Source of the DNA: Nocardia albiluteola
GTDB lineage: Bacteria; Actinomycetota; Actinomycetes; Mycobacteriales; Mycobacteriaceae
Assembly: GCF_018860155.1 (NCBI RefSeq)
Contig: NZ_JAHKNI010000022.1
Span: 57,368 to 121,367, forward strand
DNA length: 64,000 nucleotides
Direction of reading: 5' to 3'
How positions within the stretch are numbered: position 1 is the stretch's first letter; the number at the start of each line of letters is the position of its first letter. The notes beneath the pieces were generated by a model. It saw only the letters and a list, made by a program, of their open reading frames with translations. It searched no databases and was not told where the DNA came from. The position numbers and the translations under genes are program-made. Shown here piece after piece: positions 18,211 through 27,416 of the stretch.

Positions 18211-19488
18211 TCAGGCCTTGGAGCGCAACGGGCGCAGCGAATTCGGCAGCAGCGGTTCGGCGTTCGCCGGGCGCGGCGTGCTGATCACGTACAGGATCAC
18301 CAGCAGCACGCTCAACCACACGTAGGTGTCGCCGACGATGTGCTGCCAAGGGGTCCAGGACAATTCGCGGTTGTTGTCGCCGGGCAGGCGGTTCTGCGGG
18401 CCGTCCACGAAGATCCAGGCCGTGGCCAGCAGGAACAGGTACCAGATCAGCGCGCGGCGCCGCGGCAGCCGGGTGGCCGCGCCGACCGCCGCCAGCAGCG
18501 CGGGGGCGATCCACACCCAGTGGTGCGACCACGAGATCGGCGAGACCAGCAGCGTGAATACCGCGTTGAACGACATCGCCAGCGGCGGATTGTCCGCCGC
18601 GCGCCGCATGGCGGCCACGGCCAGCACCAGCAGCGCCAGGCCCAGCACCGCCCACAGCGCGGTGAACGCCGGCTCGGGCACCCGCAGGCGCGAGAGCACG
18701 CCCTGGATGGACTGGTTGGTGCGGAACGACGAACCGCTGAGCCCGGACACGTTGCCCATCCCGCCGAACCAGTACTTCGTGGATTCGTGCGGCATCAGCG
18801 CGAAGCCCAGCGCGGTCGCCGCGGCCCCGGTGACGGCGGCGGTGATCGCCGCCTTGTAGTCGCGGCGGATCAGGAAGTACAGCACGAACGCGGCCGGGGT
18901 CAGCTTGATCGCGGCGGCGATGCCGACCCCGATGCCGCGCCGCCACTTCGGCTTCTCGGTCAGGCAGTCGGCGGCGACCAGCACCATCAGGATCAGGTTG
19001 ACCTGGCCGAAGTCCAGCGTCGAATGCACCGGCTCGAGCAGCACCCCGAGCGGGATCGCGCACGCGGTCGCCCACAGCACCAGCTCGGTGCCGCGCTCAC
19101 CCCACACCCGGCGCGCGGTGAGATAGATCGTGATCGACAGCGCCAGCACCGACACGACGAAGAAGGCCCACTGCGTCACGCCCCACGGAATCAGCGCGAA
19201 CGGGCCCAGCGCGATCGCCGCGAATGGGGGATAGATGAACGGCAGCCCTATCCCCATGGTGGTCTTGGGCAGCGTGCCGTACATGTCGACGCCGTGGATG
19301 GCGGCCTGCACCCCGAGCCGATACACCTGCAGATCGATGAACACCCGGCTGATGGGCAAAATCGGCCAGCTCGGATGCGCCATCCACAGCACCGCGGCGG
19401 TGACGAGGGTCGGCGGTACCAGCCATCGGACGCGTCGCATCGGACGGGTCGCGGGCTGCTGACGTGCGGAGTCCGTGACACTAACCAT
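18211..19488 (-). CDS. GT87/DUF2029 polyprenol-phosphate-mannose mannosyltransferase
   Basis: This 425-residue membrane protein has about ten hydrophobic segments. It carries the conserved loop after the first segment with an acidic residue (FIDLQVYRLGVQAAIHGVDM) and a WSHHWVW loop. This is the layout of GT-C mannosyltransferases such as mycobacterial PimE, which use decaprenyl-phosphate-mannose outside the membrane to extend phosphatidylinositol mannosides or lipoarabinomannan. The acceptor here is not known. The start is ATG 19488. Confidence 0.8.
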   Translation of the reverse strand: MVSVTDSARQQPATRPMRRVRWLVPPTLVTAAVLWMAHPSWPILPISRVFIDLQVYRLGVQAAIHGVDMYGTLPKTTMGIGLPFIYPPFAAIALGPFALIPWGVTQWAFFVVSVLALSITIYLTARRVWGERGTELVLWATACAIPLGVLLEPVHSTLDFGQVNLILMVLVAADCLTEKPKWRRGIGVGIAAAIKLTPAAFVLYFLIRRDYKAAITAAVTGAAATALGFALMPHESTKYWFGGMGNVSGLSGSSFRTNQSIQGVLSRLRVPEPAFTALWAVLGLALLVLAVAAMRRAADNPPLAMSFNAVFTLLVSPISWSHHWVWIAPALLAAVGAATRLPRRRALIWYLFLLATAWIFVDGPQNRLPGDNNRELSWTPWQHIVGDTYVWLSVLLVILYVISTPRPANAEPLLPNSLRPLRSKA

Positions 19489-19725
19489 CCGGGATGAGGT
19501 TACCTGCTACCCCCGTATACCACCGAACCGCCTGTGTCCTGCGCCGATGCACTCCCGGCGCGCGATCGAGGACTCGGCCCGCGCACCGAGCTGCGCTCCG
19601 CCCGCCCAAGACGGCTCGAACCCGGCGGCCGGTCACCGCAGGGTCGACCACGACAGGCGTCGGGGGTGAATCGGCGGATCAGGACATTTGCGGCTTTCGA
19701 GACGCCCCGTAGCATCGGATCCGCT

Positions 19726-21063
19726 ATGACGACAACCCGACCGATACGCGCCGATGAAGCGCCCCTGGTGCTGACCACCGATCCGCCGCGCAGCCTGTCC
19801 CTCGCCGATCAGACCGCGTTCTGGGCCAACCTGGGTGTGAGCCTCATCGGCTTCACCGGCGCGATCTTCGTGCTGCAACCGGCGGGGCATCCGCAGCTGC
19901 CACTGGTCGGAGCGCTGCTGGCGACGATCCTGGGCACCGTGCTCGGCACGGCCATGGTGGCCGCGGCGGGCGCGGTCGGGGCGCGCACGGGCGCCCCGGC
20001 GATGGCCAACTTCCGCGGACTGTTCGGCACCAGGCTGTCGTACCTGCCGACGGTGGCCAATATCGTGCAGTGCATCGGCTGGGGCGTCTACGAGCTGACG
20101 GTGATCGCGGGCGGTGTGCTGGCCCTGACCCACGGCCATGCCCCACACGCGCCGGTGATCATCGCGGCGGGCGTGCTGTGCACCGCGATGTCGATCTGGC
20201 CGCTGCGGGTGCTGCACATCCTGCGCCGGTATGTGACCGTGGCCGTGGCGATTTCGATGCTGTACTTCACGGTGCAACTGCTGCGCCATCCGCTGCCGCA
20301 CGTGCCCGGGACCTCGTGGAGCGGATTCTTTCCGGGCGTGGACACCGCGCTGGCGGTGGCGGTGTCGTTCGTGCCGCTGGCCGCGGACTACACCCGGCAC
20401 GCCCGGTCGGCGCGCGCGGCGTCGGGCGCCGCGATGGTCGGCTATTCGGTCGCCCAGACCTGGTGTTATCTGCTGGGTGTCATCGCGCTGATCCAGGTCG
20501 GCGGGAATCCGGACAAGATCTTCGACACCTTCCTGGGTGTCGCGGCGGGCTGGGTGTTCTTCGCGGTGCTGGTGCTGCGCGAATCGGATCAATCCTTCGC
20601 GAACGTCTACTCGACGGCGATGTCGCTGCAGAATCTGCTGCCGCGGGTGGACCGGCGCATCCTCGCGGGTGCGGTCGGCGCGCTGGCGACGGTGCTGGCG
20701 CTGGGCGTCCACGATTTCACCGGGTTCTCGAATTTCCTGCTGCTGATCGGCTCGGTCTTCGTGCCGCTGTGCGCGGTGCTCGTGGTCGACTACTTCCTGG
20801 GGCGCGGCCGGCAGGGCTGGGACCTGGACGAACGGGCCCCGGCCCGGCCGCTGATGCTGCTGCCGTGGGCGCTGGGCTTCGCGGTCTATCAGCTGCTCAA
20901 CCCCGGATCGGTCGGCTGGTGGGCGCGCCTGTGGGGGCACGCCCAGGATGCGCTGCACGTGCATCCGGGCTGGTGGTCCTCGGCGTCGCTGTTCTCGTTC
21001 GTGGTCGCCGGTGTGGCGACCGGTGTGCTGGTGCTCGTCGAGCGTCGGCCCGCGCGTGAGTGA
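19726..21063 (+). CDS. NCS1-family nucleobase/cofactor permease
   Basis: This 445-residue protein has about 12 membrane segments and NCS1 features: SLADQTAFWANLGVSLIGFT at the first helix, FVPLAADYTRHARSARAASG in the middle, and a SFANVYSTAMSLQNLLPR loop. NCS1 permeases take up cytosine, purines, hydantoins or thiamine precursors. No TPP riboswitch was recognised upstream. ATG 19726 lacks a ribosome binding site but lies ten bases after TAGCAT, so a very short leader is possible. A phosphotransferase gene follows about 100 bases downstream. Confidence 0.83.
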   Translation: MTTTRPIRADEAPLVLTTDPPRSLSLADQTAFWANLGVSLIGFTGAIFVLQPAGHPQLPLVGALLATILGTVLGTAMVAAAGAVGARTGAPAMANFRGLFGTRLSYLPTVANIVQCIGWGVYELTVIAGGVLALTHGHAPHAPVIIAAGVLCTAMSIWPLRVLHILRRYVTVAVAISMLYFTVQLLRHPLPHVPGTSWSGFFPGVDTALAVAVSFVPLAADYTRHARSARAASGAAMVGYSVAQTWCYLLGVIALIQVGGNPDKIFDTFLGVAAGWVFFAVLVLRESDQSFANVYSTAMSLQNLLPRVDRRILAGAVGALATVLALGVHDFTGFSNFLLLIGSVFVPLCAVLVVDYFLGRGRQGWDLDERAPARPLMLLPWALGFAVYQLLNPGSVGWWARLWGHAQDALHVHPGWWSSASLFSFVVAGVATGVLVLVERRPARE

Positions 21064-21162
21064 AAGCGGCCGTGAGCCTGCTCCGCCGGGATCGGCCGGG
21101 CATCCGTGACCGCGCGCGACCGGGCCGATGCGGGCCTGGTGTTCGGGATGGGGGAGGCCCGG

Positions 21163-22269
21163 ATGGCCGCGCCCGACTGGCCGCCGTTGACGCTCGACGA
21201 GATCAATAGTGTTCTGGCCGACTGTGATTCGGCGTCGGGAGGTCTCGCTGCTGAGATCGAGTGGCGCAGTCCTCGGCCTTTGTCGTCGACCGTGCGGGTG
21301 CGCCTGGACGACGGTGCACGGCTGGTGGTGAAGCGGTTGCCGGTGGCACTGCGCGATGCCGTTGCGCTCGCCGAGGAGCACGCATTCATGAATCACCTTC
21401 GGGCACGCGGGATTCCGATTCCCGAGGTGTGGTCGCGCACGCACGGGGAATTCAGCTACGAATTCCAGGCACCGGGGTCGGGCGACGACGCGTATCGCGG
21501 CGATTTCTCGTGGTCGCCGTATCGTTCCACGGGGCACGCTGCCGCAGCCGGTGCCATGCTCGCTCGAATACATTGTGCGGCACGTGGTTTCGATGCGCCC
21601 TCCCGGCCGCCGCGGCCCTTGCTGTCGGCGCAGTGCACGGATCTCGTCACGGATGTCGAGCGGCATGCGGCCGCTCGCCCAGCGCTGGGGGCGTTTCTCT
21701 CCGAACGGGATTGGCAGGCGGAACTCGGGCCGGGGGTACCGCCCGCGGTCGACCTCGCCGGTCTGGAACCACTCTGGACACATAACGACTGGCATGCCAC
21801 AAACCTGCTGTGGCGCAGCGATAGCGCCAGGGGAAGCGCCGGTGGCGGAGAGCTCGCGGCAGACAGTGCCGACGCGATCACGGCGGTGTTCGATTTCGGA
21901 TTGGCCAATCGCACGACCGCCGTCTTCGACCTGGCGGTCGCGATCGAGCGGTTCGCCGTCGACTGGATCGGACTGCGCGATACCGGTGTGGCCCGGATCC
22001 ACACCGATCAGCTGGCCGCCTTCCTGCGCGGATACGCCGAGATCCGCCCGCTCGCCCTCCGCGAACGCGCCATCCTGCCGGAGATCTTCCCGCTGGCGCA
22101 TGTGCACTACCAGCTCTCCGAGATCGACTACTTCCTGTCGGTGCTGCCGCGTCCCAGTGCTGGCAATGCCGACATCGCCTATCGCCACTACTTTCTGGGA
22201 CATTTGCGATGGGCGGAGTCGGAGCGCGGAAGGGAGTTTCTCGATCTGCTCCGTCACATACCATGCTGA
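21163..22269 (+). CDS. APH-like phosphotransferase/kinase
   Basis: This 368-residue member of the aminoglycoside phosphotransferase/choline kinase fold has the catalytic loop THNDWHATNLLW and the metal-binding motif DFGLANRTTAVFDLA, plus a nucleotide-binding VKRLP strand. ATG 21163 was chosen because GGGGAGG lies six bases upstream; GTG 21106 and ATG 21148 are in frame without a clear site. Its position after an NCS1 permease suggests that it phosphorylates the imported compound, but this is inference; a resistance role is an alternative. Confidence 0.8.
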   Translation: MAAPDWPPLTLDEINSVLADCDSASGGLAAEIEWRSPRPLSSTVRVRLDDGARLVVKRLPVALRDAVALAEEHAFMNHLRARGIPIPEVWSRTHGEFSYEFQAPGSGDDAYRGDFSWSPYRSTGHAAAAGAMLARIHCAARGFDAPSRPPRPLLSAQCTDLVTDVERHAAARPALGAFLSERDWQAELGPGVPPAVDLAGLEPLWTHNDWHATNLLWRSDSARGSAGGGELAADSADAITAVFDFGLANRTTAVFDLAVAIERFAVDWIGLRDTGVARIHTDQLAAFLRGYAEIRPLALRERAILPEIFPLAHVHYQLSEIDYFLSVLPRPSAGNADIAYRHYFLGHLRWAESERGREFLDLLRHIPC

Positions 22270-22316
22270 ACCGGCATTGTCTGAGCAACCCGGAGATCTG
22301 GGTCACAGATCGCGGC

Positions 22317-22325
22317 TGCTAGATT
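22317..22325 (+). promoter_or_regulatory. Candidate extended -10 promoter of the APC permease
   Basis: The element TGCTAGATT is a good extended -10 box about 64 bases upstream of the permease TTG start. No convincing -35 box accompanies it. Confidence 0.35.
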
Positions 22326-22388
22326 CTTCCGGCACGTTCACGCAGTTCGTGGCGTCGATAGATCGCGCCACAGATCAAGGAGAGACGG

Positions 22389-23894
22389 TTGGCTACCCCG
22401 GAGCCAGGTCAGCGGGAAACCGGCAATTCATCGGCTAGCCGGCGCAACGCGTTGTTCGCGACCAAGTCGGTCGAACAGTCCATGCGCGACACCGACGAGC
22501 CGGATTCCAAGCTTCGCAAGGACCTGACGGCCTGGGATCTGACCGTCTTCGGCGTCGCCGTGGTGGTCGGCGCGGGCATCTTCACCCTCACCGCGCAGAC
22601 CGCGGGCACCGTGGCGGGGCCCTCGGTCTCGCTGGCCTTCGTCTTCGCCGCGATCGCCTGCGGGCTGACCGCCCTGTGCTACGCCGAGTTCGCCTCGACG
22701 GTTCCGGTGGCGGGCAGCGCCTACACCTTCTCCTATGCCACGTTCGGCGAGCTGGCCGCGTGGATCATCGGCTGGGACCTGATCCTGGAACTGGCCCTGG
22801 CCGTCTCGGTGGTCGCCAAGGGCTGGTCGCAGTATCTGGGCAACGTGATGGGCTCGCACTCGCCGGTCGTGCACCTCGGGTCGGTGTCCTTCGACTGGGG
22901 TGCGGTGCTGCTGATCGCGGTGCTCACCGTGCTGCTGGCCCTCGGCACCAAGGTGTCCTCGCGGGTGTCGGCCGTGGCCGTCGCGATCAAGCTCGCCGTG
23001 ATCGCCGTGGTGGTGGTCGTCGGCCTGGGCTATTTCAAGACCTCGAATCTGAAGCCTTTCATCCCGCCCGCGCAGCACACCACCGGCGGTTCGGGCGTGC
23101 ATCAGACGCTGTTCTCCTGGCTGACCGGCGCGGGCAACAGCAACTTCGGCTGGTACGGGCTGCTGGCCGCGGCAAGCCTGGTGTTCTTCGCGTTCATCGG
23201 CTTCGACGTCGTCGCGACCGCCGCGGAGGAGACCAAGAATCCGCAGCGCAACGTGCCGCGCGGCATCCTGGGCTCGCTCGCGATCGTCACCGTGCTGTAT
23301 GTGGTGGTCTCGCTGGTGCTCACCGGCATGGTGCCCTACACCGACCTGGCCGGTAAGAACGCGACGCTGGCCACCGCGTTCGCGGTGCACGGGGTGACCT
23401 GGGCCAAGAACCTCATCTCCGTCGGCGCGCTGGCCGGCCTGACCACCGTGGTGATGGTGTTGTTCCTGGGCCAGACCCGGGTGCTGTACGCGATGGCGCG
23501 CGACGGACTGCTGCCGCGCAGGCTCGCGCACACCGGATCCAAGGGCACCCCGGTGCGGATCACCCTGATCGTCGGCGTGGTGTGTTCGGTGCTCGCGGGT
23601 TTCGTGCAGTTCGGCACCCTGGAGGAGATGGTCAACATCGGCACGCTGTTCGCCTTCGTGCTGGTGTCCCTCGGTGTGCTGATCCTGCGTCGCACCCGCC
23701 CGGATCTGCAGCGCGGCTTCCGTGTCCCGCTGGTCCCGCTCATCCCGATCCTCGCGGTGATCGCGTGCGCCTGGCTGATGCTGAACCTCTCGGTGGAGAC
23801 CTGGCTGCGCTTCCTGATCTGGATGGTCGTCGGCTTTGCGCTGTACTTCACCTACGGTGTCCGGCATTCGCTGTTGCGCAAGAGTTCTCGATAG
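22389..23894 (+). CDS. APC-family amino acid permease
   Basis: This 501-residue transporter has about 12 membrane segments. The first carries the substrate-binding signature VVVGAGIFTLTAQTAGTVAG of cationic amino acid-type APC permeases, and AFIGFDVVATAAEETKNPQR marks helix 6 and the following loop. It probably imports an amino acid or amine. The start codon is TTG at 22389, strongly supported by AAGGAG eight bases upstream; the next in-frame ATG would remove about 33 residues. The 3' end lies in an 18-bp tandem duplication. Confidence 0.87.
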   Translation: MATPEPGQRETGNSSASRRNALFATKSVEQSMRDTDEPDSKLRKDLTAWDLTVFGVAVVVGAGIFTLTAQTAGTVAGPSVSLAFVFAAIACGLTALCYAEFASTVPVAGSAYTFSYATFGELAAWIIGWDLILELALAVSVVAKGWSQYLGNVMGSHSPVVHLGSVSFDWGAVLLIAVLTVLLALGTKVSSRVSAVAVAIKLAVIAVVVVVGLGYFKTSNLKPFIPPAQHTTGGSGVHQTLFSWLTGAGNSNFGWYGLLAAASLVFFAFIGFDVVATAAEETKNPQRNVPRGILGSLAIVTVLYVVVSLVLTGMVPYTDLAGKNATLATAFAVHGVTWAKNLISVGALAGLTTVVMVLFLGQTRVLYAMARDGLLPRRLAHTGSKGTPVRITLIVGVVCSVLAGFVQFGTLEEMVNIGTLFAFVLVSLGVLILRRTRPDLQRGFRVPLVPLIPILAVIACAWLMLNLSVETWLRFLIWMVVGFALYFTYGVRHSLLRKSSR

Positions 23895-23917
23895 CGCGGG
23901 AGTTCTCGATAGCCTGG
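23882..23917. repeat. 18-bp tandem duplication at the permease stop codon
   Basis: GAGTTCTCGATAGCGCGG is immediately followed by a copy with two changes. The first copy contains the permease stop codon (TAG). It appears to be a recent local duplication. Confidence 0.8.
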
Positions 23918-23921
23918 ATGG

Positions 23922-24476
23922 TTATTCGGCCGGCGTTCGGATGATGCCGCGCTGCGGGACGGTTTCGGCCTCCGCATGCGCGGCGCGGGCCAGGGCGCGG
24001 GCGCGGTCGAGCTGGCCCAGCACGGACTCCCATCCTGCGTGCGCCGCGTCGGGGCGGGCGCTGTGCAAGGTCTCGCGATGGATGCGCAGCAGGGTGCGCG
24101 AGGCCTCGGCGGTATACGCCGCCGCGGCCAGCTGCGGCGGTACCGAATCGAGGCTGCCGTAGAGCTCGGCGATGCGGTCGGTCAGCCAGTAGGCCTCGAA
24201 ATGTGCCTGGCCGTATTCGTCCTCGCCGCGCACCGCGACGCCGCTGGGACCCGCGGCCCGCGCGCGATTCTCGAGGCTGGCGACATCCGGCGCGTTGGCG
24301 AGCGACTGCCGCAGCTGCGCGCCGACCACCCGGTAGAGCAGGCCCGCCAGCATGGCCTGCTCGATCCCGGCGGTGTCGTCGCCGGCCGTCGTCCGGCCCC
24401 ACACCTGCTCGGCGACGGCGTCGACATCGGTGCACAGGATCGCCAGCGCCGCCCTGAGCTGTCCGTTCGTAGCCAT
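23922..24476 (-). CDS. Hypothetical protein, helical
   Basis: This 184-residue protein starts at ATG 24476 (MATNGQLRAALAILCTDVDA). It is rich in Ala and charged residues, is predicted mostly helical, and has no signal peptide or membrane segment. No family is recognised. It is convergent with the permease and lies downstream of the PucR regulator on the same strand, so it may be in that operon. An upstream in-frame ATG at 24659 is unlikely because it would overlap the PucR 3' end. Confidence 0.65.
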   Translation of the reverse strand: MATNGQLRAALAILCTDVDAVAEQVWGRTTAGDDTAGIEQAMLAGLLYRVVGAQLRQSLANAPDVASLENRARAAGPSGVAVRGEDEYGQAHFEAYWLTDRIAELYGSLDSVPPQLAAAAYTAEASRTLLRIHRETLHSARPDAAHAGWESVLGQLDRARALARAAHAEAETVPQRGIIRTPAE

Positions 24477-24585
24477 CGTGAAACCCGCTTCCCTGCCGTC
24501 GACCAGACACCCCGTGGGCCGGGGTGATCGGGACGGACCCCCGCCCCTGTCGATCGGAAAGGCTACCTTTTGGCAAACCGTTTGA

Positions 24586-25827
24586 CTATACGGGCCTACC
24601 TGCTGTTTTCGGGTCGGTGTCCGAAATGTGCTGAATGGTATGGCTACTTCGGTGCACAATGAGGGCGGCGGCCAGCAGCCGCGAGCCGTCGGGTTCGCCC
24701 GGGTCGGTTCCGGTCAGCTCCGCGATCCGGCGCAGCCGGTAGCTGAAGGTGTTGGGGTGGACGTGCATTTCGGCGGCGGCCGCCTTGCGGTCCGAGCCGT
24801 GCCGCAGGTGCGCGTCCAGGGTCTCGAGCAGGTGCGGGCTGCGCAGCAGCGGGGCGATGCGCCCGGCCAGCCGCTCGCGCGCCGGTCCCGGGCGGGTGAG
24901 CTGGTACTCCAGCAGCAGATCGTCCAGGCGGTAGGCGCCGGTAGGGCGGTTCAGCAACCGGGCCAGCTCGGCGAGTTCGGCGGCCAGGCGCGCGGCGTCG
25001 GGCACGGATTCGCGTGGCGCCGAGGGAATCTCGGCCAGAATCACGCTCGTGCCGAACTGATCGGCGAGTTCGGTTGCCAGCCAGCCGGATTCGTCGGTGC
25101 CGGGCTCGGAATCGGCGGGCAGCAACGCGATTCCGTGCGACCCGTCGAAGGTGTGCAGGACCGCCGTGCCCGCCAGCTGATCGACGCTCTGCTGCAGCAG
25201 CCGGATGCGCCGCCGGGTGAGCAGCGTGGCCACCGCCGCGCGATGCTCGCCGGGCGGCAGTCCGATCGCCAGCACGGTGTAGCGCCCGGCCAGTGCAATG
25301 CCCGCCCGGGCGGCGAGTTCGGTCGCGGGGTGCCCGCGCAGCAGCGCCGCGCACAATGCCCGGCGGGCCTCGCGCTCGGCGTGGTAGATCGACCGCTCGA
25401 CCTCGGCATACGACTCGACAGTGATCGTATTGATGTGCATGAGCAGCTCCAGCATGCGATCGCCGAAGTCGACGAGCTGATCGAGGTCCTCCGGATCGCT
25501 CAGCGCCACCGCCTCGCTCAGCACCTGCCGCGCCGAGGCGTGCACCGCCTCTACGAGCAGCCGCAGCGGAAGCCGGTCCTGCGCATGGCGTTCCACCGCC
25601 GGAACGATGAACTCCGCCACCTCCTCGTGGGTGAACGCGCGGCCCTGATCCACCGCATGCAGGAACGCGTGCGCGCAGCCGTGAATGACCGGGAGCACCT
25701 CGAGGAAATGCCCGTCGGGCAGGTCCGCGGCCGGCGGGGTCGAACCCAGCCCGGAGGCCAGGATGCGCTCGGCGATCTGTGGCAGGCGATCGAGCATGCG
25801 CACGGCGAGGGTGGGTGGCGGGGGCAT
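24586..25827 (-). CDS. PucR/CdaR-type transcriptional regulator
   Basis: This 413-residue regulator has a GGDEF-like middle domain and a C-terminal PucR-type HTH (DRKAAAAEMHVHPNTFSYRL, then RRIAELTG, about residues 355-385). PucR-family proteins usually activate purine, sugar diacid or amino-acid catabolism in response to a small molecule. The N-terminal half, with a conserved helix around EVVAEFIVP-like residues, matches actinobacterial PucR proteins. Its target is unknown; the neighbouring permeases are candidates. Confidence 0.82.
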   Translation of the reverse strand: MPPPPTLAVRMLDRLPQIAERILASGLGSTPPAADLPDGHFLEVLPVIHGCAHAFLHAVDQGRAFTHEEVAEFIVPAVERHAQDRLPLRLLVEAVHASARQVLSEAVALSDPEDLDQLVDFGDRMLELLMHINTITVESYAEVERSIYHAEREARRALCAALLRGHPATELAARAGIALAGRYTVLAIGLPPGEHRAAVATLLTRRRIRLLQQSVDQLAGTAVLHTFDGSHGIALLPADSEPGTDESGWLATELADQFGTSVILAEIPSAPRESVPDAARLAAELAELARLLNRPTGAYRLDDLLLEYQLTRPGPARERLAGRIAPLLRSPHLLETLDAHLRHGSDRKAAAAEMHVHPNTFSYRLRRIAELTGTDPGEPDGSRLLAAALIVHRSSHTIQHISDTDPKTAGRPV

Positions 25828-26075
25828 GGGCCGATTGTTACCGGCGACAGTGCAGGCGGCAAGGGGAGCGCTCAGGGCGCCTGAACTTTGTTCCGCACGA
25901 CAATGTCACCGCGGATACCTGCTCGCCCGAGTGCAGTGACACCGGCCGTTCCCCCGGATTAGCGTCGATTCGGGTCGATTCGGCGGGAATCGCGGTGTGG
26001 CACCGGAATTGGCGGTTCATTCACTGCGGCAACGAATTTTGTGTACGGAGCGGCCGGGGTCGACGAAAGGTTGCA

Positions 26076-27212
26076 ATGACGCACACAATGGGGCGCAGGG
26101 TATTCGGCGCGGCCGTGCTGGCCTGTGCCGCCGCACTGGGAATCACCGCGGGCGCGGGGGCCGGATACGCCGCGCCGCCGCCCCCGCCCACCGAACAGCA
26201 GTTCGCCGACTACCTGGCCGCGGGAACGCATGCGGACGCGGGGCGGCGGATTCGGCCGATCGTGGACACCGGTAGCGCGGGCCCGAGGCCCAGCTGGGCC
26301 TCGGACACGCTCGGCGCCGGCCCCGAAATGTCCTCCTACCTGGCCGCATTCGCCTACAGCCTGAGTCATCCCGACGCGGCGCCGCCGGGAGCGAACAACT
26401 GGGGATGCACGCCGGGCGCCGCACATCCGGATCCGATCGTGCTGGTGCACGGCACCTGGCTCGATGCCTACGACAGCTTCTCGGCCATGTCGCCGAGGCT
26501 GGCCCGCGCCGGATTCTGTGTCTTCGCCTTCAACTACGGGCGAAGCGGACTGCTGGACGGCGGTGGTGTCGCCTCGGTGCTGCCCGGGCGTTACGGGGTC
26601 GGCCCCATCGAGAATTCCGCGCGCCAGCTCGGTGATTTCGTCGACCGGGTGCGCGCGGCGACCCACGCCGATCGGGTCGACATCGTCGCGCATTCGCAGG
26701 GCGCGCCGGTCACCGATCAATATCTGAAATTCGACGGCGGTACAGGCAGGGTGGCGCGGGTGATCAGCCTCGGCGGCACCCATCACGGCACCACTCTGCT
26801 GGGCATGGCGACGCTGGGACGGCTGCTGGATCGGCTCGGCGTGCCCATCTTCGGCTTCTACCGCCCGATCATCGGCCCGGCGAATGTGGAGCAGGCGGTC
26901 GGCTCGGACTTCCTGACCAGGCTCGGGGCGGGCGGCGACACCGTTGCGGGGGTCGCCTACACGGTCGTGGAATCGCGCTACGACGAGGTGATGAACCCGG
27001 TCGCCCTGGGCTACCTGCGCGCGGGCCCCGGCGCGACCGTGGACGACATCACGCTGCAGGACGGGTGCGGGCAGGATCTGTCCGACCATCTCACGATGAT
27101 GTATTCGCCTCGCGCACTGTCGATCGTGCTGCACGCACTGGATCCGATAGGGCATCCCGCGCTGGTGTGCACATTCAATCCGTGGTTGGTCGGCGGCGGA
27201 GGTGGGTTGTGA
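26076..27212 (+). CDS. Secreted triacylglycerol lipase (class 2/EstA-like)
   Basis: This 378-residue exported lipase has a Sec signal peptide at residues 1-32 (MGRRVFGAAVLACAAALGIT, then cleavage after GYAA). It has an oxyanion region PIVLVHGTWLDAYDSF, the nucleophile elbow IVAHSQGAPVTDQY and SLGGTHHGTTLLG downstream. It should hydrolyse acylglycerols or other esters outside the membrane. ATG 26076 lies four bases after a GAAAGG-TTGCA stretch. A second lipase gene follows 204 bases downstream in the same direction. Confidence 0.87.
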   Translation: MTHTMGRRVFGAAVLACAAALGITAGAGAGYAAPPPPPTEQQFADYLAAGTHADAGRRIRPIVDTGSAGPRPSWASDTLGAGPEMSSYLAAFAYSLSHPDAAPPGANNWGCTPGAAHPDPIVLVHGTWLDAYDSFSAMSPRLARAGFCVFAFNYGRSGLLDGGGVASVLPGRYGVGPIENSARQLGDFVDRVRAATHADRVDIVAHSQGAPVTDQYLKFDGGTGRVARVISLGGTHHGTTLLGMATLGRLLDRLGVPIFGFYRPIIGPANVEQAVGSDFLTRLGAGGDTVAGVAYTVVESRYDEVMNPVALGYLRAGPGATVDDITLQDGCGQDLSDHLTMMYSPRALSIVLHALDPIGHPALVCTFNPWLVGGGGGL

Positions 27213-27416
27213 GAAGCAACGAATACCGCGGCAGCACTTGGTTTTCCGTCAACTCGATGTGCTCGGACCGGGGCGGGCACTACGGCGACGGCGCATTCCG
27301 CCCGGTGACGCGCGTGGACGAGCGGGATCGTGGCGGCGGTGGCCCGTATGCGCTGCGAGGGCGGGTGTGAGTTGTGACGAGACGAACGGTGGTTGCCGGT
27401 GAGCGGAGAGACGCGA

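Noticed and set aside
19489..19725. TPP riboswitch upstream of the NCS1 permease
   Set aside because: No CTGAGA or ACCTGAT core is present.
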